From: Streptomyces xanthochromogenes | Lineage (GTDB): Bacteria; Actinomycetota; Actinomycetes; Streptomycetales; Streptomycetaceae | DNA length: 64,000 nt | Reading direction: 5' to 3' | Assembly (NCBI RefSeq): GCF_014650455.1 | Contig: NZ_BMUZ01000021.1 | Span: 1-64,000 of the forward strand | Shown here: positions 1 to 8,508 of the stretch, one piece after another | How positions within the stretch are numbered: position 1 is the first letter of the stretch | Layout: every line of letters starts with the position of its first letter | The notes under the pieces: generated by a model | Told to the model about the DNA's origin: nothing | The model's database searches: none | What the model saw: only the letters and a program-made list of their open reading frames with translations | Position numbers and translations under genes: made by a program

Positions 1-10
1 TTTGGGGAAA

Positions 11-59
11 GCCCCGCATCATGATCTGTAGAAATACGGGTCACGGTGCGGGGCTTTTT
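11..59 (+). terminator. Rho-independent-type terminator
   Basis: An 8-base inverted repeat (GCCCCGCA at 11-18, TGCGGGGC at 47-54) is followed directly by five T residues (55-59). The loop is long, about 28 bases. It would end a rightward transcript that begins before the window. No gene for that transcript is visible here. Confidence 0.6.
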
Positions 60-142
60 CGCGTTCGGAAAGGGTTACCCCGGCCGGACCCGCCCCTCCG
101 AAGGGCGAGCCGGGCCGACCTCCATGGGCAGCCGGGCCGGGC

Positions 143-535
143 CTAGGCCGGCTGGAGCAGGTCCCAGCGATTCCCGTACAGGTCCTCGAACACCGCCACC
201 GACCCGTACACCTCGTGACGCGGTTCCTCCAGGCAGTGGACGCCGGCCGCCAGCATGCGCGCATGGTCGCCCGCGAAGTCCTCCGTGTGCAGGAAGAAAC
301 CGACCCGGCCGCCCGTCTGCGCGCCCACGCTCGCCAGTTGGGCGTCGTCCTTCGCCCGGGCCAGCAGCAGCGAGGCCGCCCCGCCCGTGGTGCCCGGCGG
401 GCGGACCACAACCCAGCGCGAACCGTCCCCGCGGTCCGTGTCCTCGGCCAGTTCGAAACCGAGCGCCCGGGTGTAGAAGTCGATGGCCTCGTCGTAGTCG
501 CGCACGACGAGAGTGATCAGTGCGATGTGCGGCAT
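143..535 (-). CDS. VOC (glyoxalase/bleomycin-resistance fold) family protein
   Basis: The product is 130 residues, one complete vicinal-oxygen-chelate domain. It opens with PHIALITLVV, the first strand carrying the usual metal-ligand His, and continues DEAIDFYTRALGFEL. It ends VAVFEDLYGNRWDLLQ, where the Glu is the usual second ligand. Such proteins are dioxygenases, isomerases or resistance proteins, and the substrate cannot be told here. I chose the ATG at 535 because homology begins there; longer reading would run into the divergent kinase gene. On the minus strand TAACCT lies seven bases before the ATG, so the mRNA may be leaderless. Confidence 0.85.
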   Translation of the reverse strand: MPHIALITLVVRDYDEAIDFYTRALGFELAEDTDRGDGSRWVVVRPPGTTGGAASLLLARAKDDAQLASVGAQTGGRVGFFLHTEDFAGDHARMLAAGVHCLEEPRHEVYGSVAVFEDLYGNRWDLLQPA

Positions 536-571
536 GAGCCACAGGTTATACGCGCGCGGGTGACCAGGGTT

Positions 572-586
572 ATACGTACTACGTAT
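572..586. promoter_or_regulatory. Perfect 15-bp palindrome, candidate operator
   Basis: ATACGTACTACGTAT is a perfect inverted repeat around a central C. It lies between the divergent VOC gene and P-loop kinase gene. A nonamer GGTTATACG occurs twice (544-552 and 568-576), and the second copy runs into the palindrome. The position suits a repressor site controlling one or both genes. The regulator is unknown. Confidence 0.45.
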
Positions 587-616
587 GCGTGGGGCCACTG
601 GTGGAAGAATGCGGAT

Positions 617-1249
617 ATGGATCTCGACCTCGACCGGCTCGCCGGGCGCGCCCGCAGCCTCGTCGTGCCCGGCCGCCGGCGCATCCTCGGTATCGCGGGG
701 CCGCCCGGCGCCGGGAAGTCCACGCTGGCGGGGGAGTTGGTGGCACGGCTCGACGGGGAGGCCGTCCTCGTGCCGATGGACGGGTTCCACCTCGCCAACA
801 GCGAGCTGCGACGGCTGGGACGTACCGAGCGCAAGGGCGCGCCCGACACCTTCGACGCCGCCGGGTATGCCGCGCTCCTCGCGCGGCTGCGCTCGCCCGA
901 GCCCGGCACGGTCGTCTACGCGCCCGACTTCGACCGCTCCCTGGAGGAGGCACTGGCCGGGAGCATCCCCGTGTCGGCGGAGGTGCCGCTCGTCGTGACC
1001 GAGGGCAACTACCTGCTGCACGACGACGGGCCGTGGGCTCAGGTCAGGGATCTCGTCGACGAGATCTGGTACCTCCACCTCGCCGACGGGGAGCGGGTGC
1101 GCAGACTCGTCGAGCGCCACGTGCGGCACGGGAGGCCCCGGCCGTACGCGGAGCGCTGGGTCGACGAGTCCGACGAGGTCAACGCCGCTCTGGTGGCCAC
1201 CGGACGCGCGCGGGCGGACCTTGTCATCACCGCCGCGCTCACTGGGTAG
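617..1249 (+). CDS. Nucleoside/nucleotide kinase family protein (P-loop)
   Basis: The protein has 210 residues and a Walker A motif GPPGAGKS at residues 28-35. A PMDGFHL segment follows and a TEGNYLL segment lies near residue 139. This set is typical of the uridine kinase/pantothenate kinase-like family that includes E. coli YggC. The Asp in DGF is the likely phosphoacceptor-side base. The substrate is not deducible, and sugar or nucleoside kinases are both possible. I chose the ATG at 617 because it sits just before the conserved region and GGAAG lies upstream at 602-606. It is followed 41 bases later by a gene on the same strand. Confidence 0.85.
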   Translation: MDLDLDRLAGRARSLVVPGRRRILGIAGPPGAGKSTLAGELVARLDGEAVLVPMDGFHLANSELRRLGRTERKGAPDTFDAAGYAALLARLRSPEPGTVVYAPDFDRSLEEALAGSIPVSAEVPLVVTEGNYLLHDDGPWAQVRDLVDEIWYLHLADGERVRRLVERHVRHGRPRPYAERWVDESDEVNAALVATGRARADLVITAALTG

Positions 1250-1290
1250 GCTCGCAGCTCTGGCGACCGTGCGAGGGGAAGGCAGCAGAC

Positions 1291-2244
1291 GTGGGGATAT
1301 TCCGACGAGGCCCCAGGCGGGATGCGAGCGACGTCCCGAGGGACCCCGAGTTCGGCTTCTTCTCGAACGACGAGGGCGCCCGCTTTCGTGCTGTGGTCAG
1401 GGAGGCCTTTGCCGAGCTGGGCCTGGAGGTCACCGTCTACGCGGACTCGGTGAAGGACAGCGGCGGCCGGCGGTTCGGGCTCGGCAACCTCGCGGCGGTC
1501 TGCCACAACGAGCCGCGCGGTCCGCGTGTCTGGCCCGAGCTGATCCGCAGACACGTCGGGATGGTGCTGCGCACCATGGACGCGCCCTCCGCGCTCGACA
1601 CGATGGCGCCCGAGCAGATCCGGGCCCAGCTCTACCCGCGGGTGATCAGCGGCGACGGGCTCGATCCGCAGAGCTTCGGCTATGCGCGCAGTGTCGCGCC
1701 CGGCCTCTACGAGATCCTCGCGCTGGACCTCCCGGAGAGCGTCATGATGCTCACCGACGAGGCGCTCGAACCTCTCGGCAAGGTTCCGGATCTGCGGGAA
1801 CAGGCCCTGCGCAACCTTCGGGAACTGCCCGTCGAGGGACATGAGACGGTCAAGGGCGACGACGGGACGCGCTTCGACATCGTCGTCGGCGACTCCTTCT
1901 ACACGGCCAGCCGGGTGCTCGCGCTGGAGGCCGTCGTTCGCCAGGTGACCGGCCGCGAGCTGCCGCCCGAAGGGGCTCTGGTGGCGATGCCCTTCCGGCA
2001 CCAGCTCGCCTTCCACGTCATCCGGGACTCGGGGATGGTCCTCGCGCTCAACGCCATGGCGTCGTTCGCCGCCTCCGGCTACGAGGACACGCCCGGGTCG
2101 ATCAGTCCGTACGTCTACTGGTGGCGCGGCGGCACCCTCACCCAGCTCAGCGACCGGGACGGCGAGGGGCTGCGGATCGTCGTCGGTGAGGACTTCGGCG
2201 AGCTGCTGGAGAAGCTGGTCGACGACGAGACGGACGGACTGTGA
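1291..2244 (+). CDS. DUF1444-like hypothetical protein
   Basis: This 317-residue soluble protein has no signal peptide or membrane segment. The middle and C-terminal parts follow the order I recall for the YtpQ/DUF1444 family: an 'EILALDLPE' strand, then 'ALRNLRELP', a 'GDSFYTASRVL' segment, a 'VAMPFRHQLAFHVIRDS' strand and a final 'ISPYVYWW' strand. That match is by eye and remote. No catalytic motif is seen, so no activity is proposed. The GTG start at 1291 has GAGGGGAAGG about eight bases upstream. It may be cotranscribed with the preceding kinase gene. Confidence 0.75.
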   Translation: MGIFRRGPRRDASDVPRDPEFGFFSNDEGARFRAVVREAFAELGLEVTVYADSVKDSGGRRFGLGNLAAVCHNEPRGPRVWPELIRRHVGMVLRTMDAPSALDTMAPEQIRAQLYPRVISGDGLDPQSFGYARSVAPGLYEILALDLPESVMMLTDEALEPLGKVPDLREQALRNLRELPVEGHETVKGDDGTRFDIVVGDSFYTASRVLALEAVVRQVTGRELPPEGALVAMPFRHQLAFHVIRDSGMVLALNAMASFAASGYEDTPGSISPYVYWWRGGTLTQLSDRDGEGLRIVVGEDFGELLEKLVDDETDGL

Positions 2245-2331
2245 CGGCCTGGTCCCGCGCGGTGGCTGCGGTCCGAAGGTCGCCGCGCCCATCCACTCGC
2301 GTGCCAACGGGCGTACGGGCAGGATGAGGCC

Positions 2332-3462
2332 ATGCCGACGACGCCTGCCCCCGCGCCCTTCACCGCCGACGACTACCGGGCCCGGATGGCCCGCGCCGCC
2401 GAGTCCGCCGCCGACGCCGGACTGGCCGGCGTGCTCGTCGCGCCGGGTCCCGACCTCGTGTACCTCACCGGATACCAGCCGACCGCGATCACCGAGCGGC
2501 TCACCGTCCTGGTGCTGGCCGCCGGGCAGGAGCCGGTCCTGGTCGTGCCGACCCTGGAGGCACCCGACGCCGAGCACGCGCCCGGCTCCGCCGCCCTGAC
2601 CCTGCGGGACTGGACCGACGGCAAGGACCCGTACACCGTGACGGCCCCGCTCCTCGATGTCGACGGCCGCTTCGGGGTGAGCGACAACGCCTGGGCGATG
2701 CATCTGCTCGGGCTGCAGAAGGAGCTGCCCGGCACCTCGTACGTGTCGCTGACCGAGGCCCTGCCGATGCTGCGGGCCGTCAAGGACGAGCACGAGCTGG
2801 CGCGCCTGGCTGCGGCGGGAGCCGCGGCCGACGAGGCGTACGGCGAGATCGTGAAGGTGCGCTTCGAGGGACGCAAGGAGACGGAGGTCGCCGCGGATCT
2901 GGCCGGGCTGCTCCTCAAGTACGGCCATTCACAAGTGGACTTCACCGTCGTCGGGTCGGGGCCCAACGGTGCCAATCCGCATCACGAGGCCGGGGACCGC
3001 ACGATCGAGCGCGGCGACATGGTGGTGCTCGACTTCGGGGGCCTCAAGCACGGTTACGGCTCCGACACCACGCGTACCGTTCATGTCGGCGAGCCCAGCG
3101 CCGAGGAGCAGCGCGTCCACGACGTGGTGCGCGAGGCGCAGCAGGCGGGCTTCGACGCGGTGCGGCCCGGTGCCGCCTGCCAGGACGTCGACCGGGCCTC
3201 GCGCGCGCTGATCGCGGACGCCGGGTACGGCGAGTACTTCATCCACCGCACCGGTCACGGCATCGGGGTGACCACCCACGAGCCGCCGTACATGATCGAG
3301 GGGGAGGAGCGCCCGCTGGTGCCCGGGATGTGCTTCTCGATCGAGCCGGGGATCTATCTGCCCGGCCGGTTCGGCGTCCGCATCGAGGACATCGTCACCG
3401 TGACGGATGACGGCGCCCGGCGTTTCAACAACACCGACCGCGCCATGGCGATCGTCGAGTAA
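2332..3462 (+). CDS. Xaa-Pro peptidase, M24 family
   Basis: The 376-residue protein has a creatinase-like N-terminal domain (about 1-140) and a pita-bread M24 catalytic domain. Metal-ligand regions are visible: DFGGLKHGYGSDTTRT carries the two Asp ligands, HRTGHGIG the His, EPGIY a Glu and RIEDIVTV the last Glu. It should cleave dipeptides or N-termini ending in Xaa-Pro in the cytoplasm, using two Mn or Co ions. The ATG at 2332 has CAGGAT six bases before it and also GAGG close by, so translation may be leaderless or SD-led. The paralog (PepQ-like or AMPP-like) cannot be fixed by eye. Confidence 0.9.
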   Translation: MPTTPAPAPFTADDYRARMARAAESAADAGLAGVLVAPGPDLVYLTGYQPTAITERLTVLVLAAGQEPVLVVPTLEAPDAEHAPGSAALTLRDWTDGKDPYTVTAPLLDVDGRFGVSDNAWAMHLLGLQKELPGTSYVSLTEALPMLRAVKDEHELARLAAAGAAADEAYGEIVKVRFEGRKETEVAADLAGLLLKYGHSQVDFTVVGSGPNGANPHHEAGDRTIERGDMVVLDFGGLKHGYGSDTTRTVHVGEPSAEEQRVHDVVREAQQAGFDAVRPGAACQDVDRASRALIADAGYGEYFIHRTGHGIGVTTHEPPYMIEGEERPLVPGMCFSIEPGIYLPGRFGVRIEDIVTVTDDGARRFNNTDRAMAIVE

Positions 3463-3528
3463 CCCGCCGTCGCGACAAGGGAGTTGAGGGCGGTGGCGGG
3501 GGTCGGCGCCCGCGAGGCCCCCACCCCC

Positions 3529-5268
3529 TCAGCGCCCGAGGACCGCGCAGGACTCCGGGGGCATCAGGACGAGCCCGTCCGCGCCCGGTGCCTCGACCGG
3601 CTCCCAGGCCGCGAGGATGCGGCCGCCGCCCCCGAGCCTGATCCTGACGGGCTCCTTGCCGAGGTTGACCACGACCCGCAGGTCGCCGCGCCGGTAGGTG
3701 AGCCAGCGCGCCTCCTCGTCATGGGCGACCTTGACGGCCGCGAGGTCCGGATCCGTCAGGTCGGGCCGTTCGCGGCGCAGCGCGATGAGTTCGCGGTACC
3801 AGGCGAGCAGCCGCGCGTGCGGCTCGGCCGCGGGCTCCGCCCAGTCCAGGCAGGACCGCTGCCGGGTGGCCGGGTCCTGCGGGTCGGGGATGTCCTCGGC
3901 GGACCAGCCGTGGGAGGTGAACTCCCGCCGCCTGCCCTCCCGTACGGCCCGGGCGAGGTCGGGGTCGGTGTGGTCGGTGAAGAACTGCCAGGGGGTGCGG
4001 GCGCCCCACTCCTCGCCCATGAACAGCATCGGTGGGAACGGGCTCGTCAGCGTCAGCGCCGCCGCGCAGGCGAGCAGGCCGGGCGACAGGGTGGCCGAGA
4101 GGCGGTCGCCCTGGGCGCGGTTGCCGATCTGGTCGTGCGTCTGGGCGTAGCCGAAGAAGCGGTGGGCGGGGGTGCGGGAGCGGTCGACGGGGCGGCCGTG
4201 GGTGCGGCCGCGGAAGCTCGAGTACGTGCCGTCGTGGAAGAACACCCGGGTGAGGGTCTTGGCGAGTGCGGAGAGCGGGGCGCGGGCGAAGTCGGCGTAG
4301 TAGCCCTGGGACTCGCCGGTGAGTGCGGTGTGCAGGGCATGGTGGAAGTCGTCGTTCCACTGGGCGTGGAGGCCGAGACCGCCCGCGGCGCGCGGCGCGG
4401 TGGTGCGCGGGTCGCAGCTGTCGGACTCGGCGACGAGGAAGAGCGGCCGGCCCAGTTCCGCGGCCAGCACGTCCACGGCCGTCGAGAGCTCTTCGAGGAA
4501 GGGGTACGCCCGGGTGTCGGCCAGCGCGTGCACCGCGTCCAGGCGCAGTCCGTCCAGGCGGTAGTCGCGCAGCCACGCCAGAGCGCTCTCCAGGAGGAAG
4601 GCGCGGACCTCGTCGGAGCCGGGCGCGTCCAGATTGACGGCCGCGCCCCAGGGCGTGTGGTGGGTGTCCGTGAAGTACGGGCCGAAGGCGGGCAGGTAGT
4701 TGCCGGACGGGCCGAGGTGGTTGTGCACGACGTCCAGGACGACACCGAGGCCGTGCGCGTGCGCCGCGTCGACGAACCGCTTCAGGGCGTCGGGCCCGCC
4801 GTACGGCTCGTGGACCGCCCAGAGCGAGACGCCCTCGTACCCCCAGCCGTGCCGCCCCGGGAACGGGCACACCGGCATCAGCTCGATGTGCGTGATCCCC
4901 AACTCGGCCAGATGGGGCAGCTGTTGGACGGCCGCGTCGAGGGTGCCCTCGGAGGTGAAGGTGCCGATGTGCAGCTCGTAGAGGACGGCCCGTTGCAGCG
5001 CGCGGCCCTCCCAGGGCTGCTGCCAGGCGAACGTCTCGTGGACCACGACGGCGCTGAGGCCGTCCGGCCCGTCGGGCTGGTGGCGCGAGCGGGGGTCGGG
5101 CAGGACGGGGCCGTCGTCCAGGACGTATCCGTACCGGTCGCCGGCGTGGCCCTCGGCCTCCGTCAGCCACCAGCCGGCGCGCACCGGATGGGGGCGCATG
5201 GGATAGGTCGCGCCCTCCAGGAGTAGGGCGGTCCGGTCGGCATGCGGTGCCCACACTTCGAACAGCAC
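3529..5268 (-). CDS. treZ: Malto-oligosyltrehalose trehalohydrolase
   Basis: This 579-residue GH13 enzyme releases trehalose from maltooligosyl-trehalose made by TreY. An N-terminal beta domain (LFEVWAPHADRT) precedes the barrel. Barrel motifs seen are LDVVHNHLGPSGNY, the nucleophile strand GLRLDAVHA, the acid/base region LVAESDS and QTHDQIGNRAQGDR, the TreZ-type form of the fourth motif. The GTG at 5268 is chosen because AGGGGGA lies about eight bases upstream and the length matches the family. The partner treY lies 3 kb away on the same strand, separated by unrelated genes, so the two are linked but not one tight operon. Confidence 0.95.
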   Translation of the reverse strand: MLFEVWAPHADRTALLLEGATYPMRPHPVRAGWWLTEAEGHAGDRYGYVLDDGPVLPDPRSRHQPDGPDGLSAVVVHETFAWQQPWEGRALQRAVLYELHIGTFTSEGTLDAAVQQLPHLAELGITHIELMPVCPFPGRHGWGYEGVSLWAVHEPYGGPDALKRFVDAAHAHGLGVVLDVVHNHLGPSGNYLPAFGPYFTDTHHTPWGAAVNLDAPGSDEVRAFLLESALAWLRDYRLDGLRLDAVHALADTRAYPFLEELSTAVDVLAAELGRPLFLVAESDSCDPRTTAPRAAGGLGLHAQWNDDFHHALHTALTGESQGYYADFARAPLSALAKTLTRVFFHDGTYSSFRGRTHGRPVDRSRTPAHRFFGYAQTHDQIGNRAQGDRLSATLSPGLLACAAALTLTSPFPPMLFMGEEWGARTPWQFFTDHTDPDLARAVREGRRREFTSHGWSAEDIPDPQDPATRQRSCLDWAEPAAEPHARLLAWYRELIALRRERPDLTDPDLAAVKVAHDEEARWLTYRRGDLRVVVNLGKEPVRIRLGGGGRILAAWEPVEAPGADGLVLMPPESCAVLGR

Positions 5269-5341
5269 TGGCGTGTCCCCCTGTCGTGGCCGGTTGTGAC
5301 CATGGTGCGACAGACGAGGGGGACACGCCCGCAATTCCCGA

Positions 5342-6295
5342 CTACTTCCAGACCATGTTGATCGCGCGCTCGAAGACGACGTAGCCCGCACGGGCGAACG
5401 CCGCGGCCATCGGCACGTTGGGCGGGTCGGTGGCGGCGCGGATGCGCGGCACGTCCTGTTCGGCCAGGACGCGTGTCCCCTCGGCCAGGATGTCGTCGAT
5501 GTAGCCGTGGCCGCGGTGGGCGGGCAGTACCCCGATGTACGCGATGATCGGGTTGTAGCTGTTGCGGGCGGGGATCACGAAGCCGACGGCCCCGCCGCCC
5601 TCACGGAGTTCGGCGATCCGCCACCATGCGCGCGGGGTGCGGTACCTCTCGAACTCCTCCTCGTACATGAGCTCCGCCGACTCGCGCGGGCTCATGGTGA
5701 GCAGTTCCGCGCGGGTGTGCTCGTCGAGCGAGCCCTCCACGACGAGGGTCATCAGGGAGATGAGTTCCTCGCGGTCGGTGGCCGGGCGGAACGTGAGCCG
5801 GGTGGAGGCCTGCGGGAGCGGGGTTCCCGGCCGCCACTCCAGGCGCAGCCGCTCGACGAGCGGGGTCGCGCCCGAGGCCGCCACGATGTTCAGCCGGGTC
5901 TCGACGACCTCCCGGGCGGCGGGGTCCTCGCGCCAGTCGCCGGGCAGGAACCGGCCGTACTCGGGGCGTTCCGTGCCCGCGGGCACCACCGCCGCGGTCG
6001 CGGTCTCCAGGAGGCGCAGCCCGATCTCGTGCCGCTCGGCCGGGGGCAGCGAGTCGTCGACGTCGAAGAAGTCGAGGGCCTCCGGCGCCGCGCCCTTGGC
6101 GCCGGTCCACCAGGAGAGGCGGGCGAGTACGCGGTCGCCCCGCACGGCCACCCACATCCATTCCGGTATGCGGCGGCCGGTCGTCAGATCGTCCTCGACC
6201 TCGTGGTCGAGGACGTAGGAGAGCTGCTGGAAGAGCCCGAGTTCTTCGGGCCTGGCGAGCGGACGGTAGTTCGTGTCCGACGCGTTGTTCGTCAA
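5342..6295 (-). CDS. GNAT family N-acetyltransferase
   Basis: The 317-residue product is long enough for two GNAT-like halves. The C-terminal half carries a clear acetyl-CoA site: AYIGVLPAHRGHGYIDDIL is motif A, and a later region PNVPMAAAFARAGY is the usual Asn-containing helix of motif B. The N-terminal half is a degenerate partner. The TTG start at 6295 has GGGGA about seven bases upstream and no earlier Met is available. The substrate is unknown. The gene lies 73 bases upstream of treZ on the same strand. Confidence 0.8.
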   Translation of the reverse strand: MTNNASDTNYRPLARPEELGLFQQLSYVLDHEVEDDLTTGRRIPEWMWVAVRGDRVLARLSWWTGAKGAAPEALDFFDVDDSLPPAERHEIGLRLLETATAAVVPAGTERPEYGRFLPGDWREDPAAREVVETRLNIVAASGATPLVERLRLEWRPGTPLPQASTRLTFRPATDREELISLMTLVVEGSLDEHTRAELLTMSPRESAELMYEEEFERYRTPRAWWRIAELREGGGAVGFVIPARNSYNPIIAYIGVLPAHRGHGYIDDILAEGTRVLAEQDVPRIRAATDPPNVPMAAAFARAGYVVFERAINMVWK

Positions 6296-6485
6296 GAGAG
6301 GGTCCCCACGGTGGTGGTACGAGTTGGGGGACCCTAACAGCGCAGGTGGGCGGCCGGGCAAGGGGATTTGGCGACCGGTGCCTCCGCGACGCAGGTCAGC
6401 GGTGGGGCACCCGGGGACGGTGGCCCGCCGAGGAGGGAAGCCTTCTGCTGGACACGTCCGGTGCCGGGGAAGGACAATCGCCGGT

Positions 6486-7043
6486 GTGACGCCCTCCTTC
6501 GAGTCCCAGACCTCCTCGGCGCCCGCGCGGCTCTCCGACGCGGAGCGCGACCGGGTGCTGGACGTACTGCGGGAGGGTGCGGCCGAGGGCAAGCTGTCGC
6601 ACGACACGTTCCTGCGCCGCATGGAGCTGGCCCTGGCCGCCCGCCGCTCCGACGAACTGATCGTGCTCACCGCCGATCTGGAGCAGGGCGGCAACCGCTG
6701 GACCAGGGCCGTGTTCGGCGCGGTCAGCCGGGTGTCGGAGTTCTCCGTGTCGCTGCGTCGGGCCTGGCAGAGCGAGCGGCTGCCCAAACTCCTCTTCCCC
6801 GCGCCGGGCCCCTACCCGCTGCGGATCGGGCGCGACCCGGCCAACGGGCTGCGCCTGAGCCACGAGACGGTGTCGCGGGTGCACGCCGAACTCCTCTTCC
6901 AGGCCGGGACGTGGCAGCTGCGCGACCTCGGCTCCACCAACGGGACCTGTGTCAACGGGCGCCGGGTGACGGGGGTCGTGGCCGTGGCCGACGGCGACCA
7001 GGTCAGCTTCGGCCGGATGTCCTTCCGGCTCGCCAACCACTGA
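6486..7043 (+). CDS. DUF1707 and FHA domain protein
   Basis: The first part of this 185-residue protein (SDAERDRVLDVLREG...GKLSHDTFLRRMELALAARR) is a DUF1707/SHOCT-like module. The second half is an FHA phosphothreonine-binding domain, with RIGRDPANGLRL, the SRVHAE signature and DLGSTNGTCVNG. It probably docks onto a protein phosphorylated by a Ser/Thr kinase, in the cytoplasm. No membrane segment is present. The GTG at 6486 was chosen because GGGAAGGA lies upstream and the DUF1707 core begins shortly after. A Ser/Thr kinase is encoded at the far end of the window but no link is shown. Confidence 0.9.
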   Translation: MTPSFESQTSSAPARLSDAERDRVLDVLREGAAEGKLSHDTFLRRMELALAARRSDELIVLTADLEQGGNRWTRAVFGAVSRVSEFSVSLRRAWQSERLPKLLFPAPGPYPLRIGRDPANGLRLSHETVSRVHAELLFQAGTWQLRDLGSTNGTCVNGRRVTGVVAVADGDQVSFGRMSFRLANH

Positions 7044-7467
7044 GGCGGTTGCGGGCGGACCAACCTCCGTACGTCTGACGGGAGTTGGCCTCGCGCGCTG
7101 CTGGTGCATGCTGGTGACGACCACGTGGATGCCGGGTACCGCCGTCTGCGGACGGGCCCGGTCGGCCGGGGTGGCGAAGCCCCGCCCGGCAGCATCCGGG
7201 GCCGCGAGACGGCCTCCGTCGATTCCTCCTGGAAGCGGGCCCCGACCGTGCTCTCGCGGGTCGAGCTCGCCGGCGCCGCGGCGGCGTCCACCGAACTGCT
7301 GCACCGGTCGGCGCCGTACGGGAGGGGCGGGATCTCACCCGTACGGCCGAACGCGGATCGCGACGGCCCCGCCGAAGTGGTCCGCTGAGAGCAGTCACCG
7401 GGCCCGGCGGACGGCACCACCGCGGGGCCGCGACCGCGCCCCTCGGGCGCCGACCGGGAGGCGCGCC
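7044..7467. other. Gap between FHA gene and P450 gene, one weak ORF
   Basis: This 424-base stretch has no gene I can recognise. It contains a possible small reading frame (7104-7388, listed separately) with coding-like third-position bias. GAGGC (7459-7463) upstream of the ATG at 7468 may serve as the P450 ribosome binding site. I see no terminator or clear promoter. Confidence 0.5.
7104..7388 (+). CDS. Possible small protein of unknown function
   Basis: This frame gives 94 residues from a GTG. About 82 of 95 codons end in G or C by my count, clearly more than the overlapping frame that runs into the P450 gene. The product contains VDSSWKRAPTVLSRVELAG and resembles nothing I know. No convincing ribosome binding site precedes the GTG. 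It may be a decayed fragment, a true small gene or chance in GC-rich DNA. Confidence 0.25.
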   Translation: MHAGDDHVDAGYRRLRTGPVGRGGEAPPGSIRGRETASVDSSWKRAPTVLSRVELAGAAAASTELLHRSAPYGRGGISPVRPNADRDGPAEVVR

Positions 7468-8508
7468 ATGACGACGGTCGAGCCGGCCGGGACGGCCGCG
7501 GCCCCCGGGCCCGGCACCCCGCAGGGCACGCTCTCGCTGCTCGGCGCAGCAGCCCGCCACGACCCGTACGCCTTCTACCGGACCCTGCGCGAGGAACACC
7601 CCCTGCTCTGGGACCCCCGGCTTGAGGCCTGGCTGATCAGCCGGTACGCGGATGCCGCTCCCGCGCTCGCCGGCCGCGGGCTCGCCGGGCCGCGCCGGGG
7701 GTCCTGCTGCGGGCCGGGGACGGTGCGCTGCGCACAGGAGTACGCCGCGCCGGAGAGCGCCTTCGCGCTATTGCGCGAGGTGTGTGCTCGCACCGCCTAT
7801 GTGCTGGCCCGCCGGCTCGCCGGGCGCCGGGAGGCCGACCTCGTCGAGGAGTTCTGCCGGTGGCTGCCGACCGGCACCATCGCCGCGGCGACCGGCCTGT
7901 CCTACGCGGCCGTGATGGGCCGCGCCGGATCGGCCCCCACCCGCAGCCGCGCGAAGGCCCCCGCGGCCACCGACCTGGGCCGCGGCCGGGGCGGCACCGG
8001 CGTCGCCCTGCTCGCCGCGCGCTGCGCCGACCAGGCGGTGCTCACCGGCCGGGCCCTCGCCTCGCTCCTGGCCAACCTCCTGGCGCACCCGGAGCAGTTG
8101 GCGCTGATACGGGCGGTGCCGGCGCTGACGGGGCAGGCCTGGGAGGAGTCCCTGCGGCGCAATCCGCCGGTCCATGTGGTGCTGCGCAGGGCCACCCGGG
8201 ACCTCGCGATATCCGGCGGTACCGTCCCGGCCGGGGCGGCCGTCGCCCTGCTCGTCGGTTCCGCGAACCGCGACCCCGGCCGGTTCGCCGACCCCGACCG
8301 CTTCGATCTGCACCGCGCCGCCCCCGGCGCCCTCGCTCTGGGGCCCGCCGACTGCCCGGCCGCGCGGGTCGCCGAGCTCCAGGCGGAGTGCGCGGTCGAC
8401 GCGCTGCTCACCGCCATGCCGGGCCTGCGCGCGGCGGACGCCTTCGACCCGGCCGAGAGCGGCCTGCTCACCCGGGCCCCGCACCGCCTGCTGGTACGGC
8501 CCTCCTGA
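7468..8508 (+). CDS. Reduced cytochrome P450-like protein
   Basis: The 346-residue protein is short for a bacterial P450 (about 400). Family features remain: DPYAFYRTLREEHPLLWD near the N-terminus, the K-helix ExxR (Glu227, Arg230) in EESLRRNPPVH, and ANRDPGRFADPDRFDL before the haem loop. The haem-loop region is LALGPADCPAARVAEL, so Cys296 is in place but the FGxGxHxCxG consensus is eroded. The usual I-helix Gly-x-x-Thr for oxygen activation is replaced by AARCADQAVLTG. It may bind haem without normal monooxygenase chemistry. Its last 41 bases overlap the convergent treY gene. Confidence 0.75.
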   Translation: MTTVEPAGTAAAPGPGTPQGTLSLLGAAARHDPYAFYRTLREEHPLLWDPRLEAWLISRYADAAPALAGRGLAGPRRGSCCGPGTVRCAQEYAAPESAFALLREVCARTAYVLARRLAGRREADLVEEFCRWLPTGTIAAATGLSYAAVMGRAGSAPTRSRAKAPAATDLGRGRGGTGVALLAARCADQAVLTGRALASLLANLLAHPEQLALIRAVPALTGQAWEESLRRNPPVHVVLRRATRDLAISGGTVPAGAAVALLVGSANRDPGRFADPDRFDLHRAAPGALALGPADCPAARVAELQAECAVDALLTAMPGLRAADAFDPAESGLLTRAPHRLLVRPS

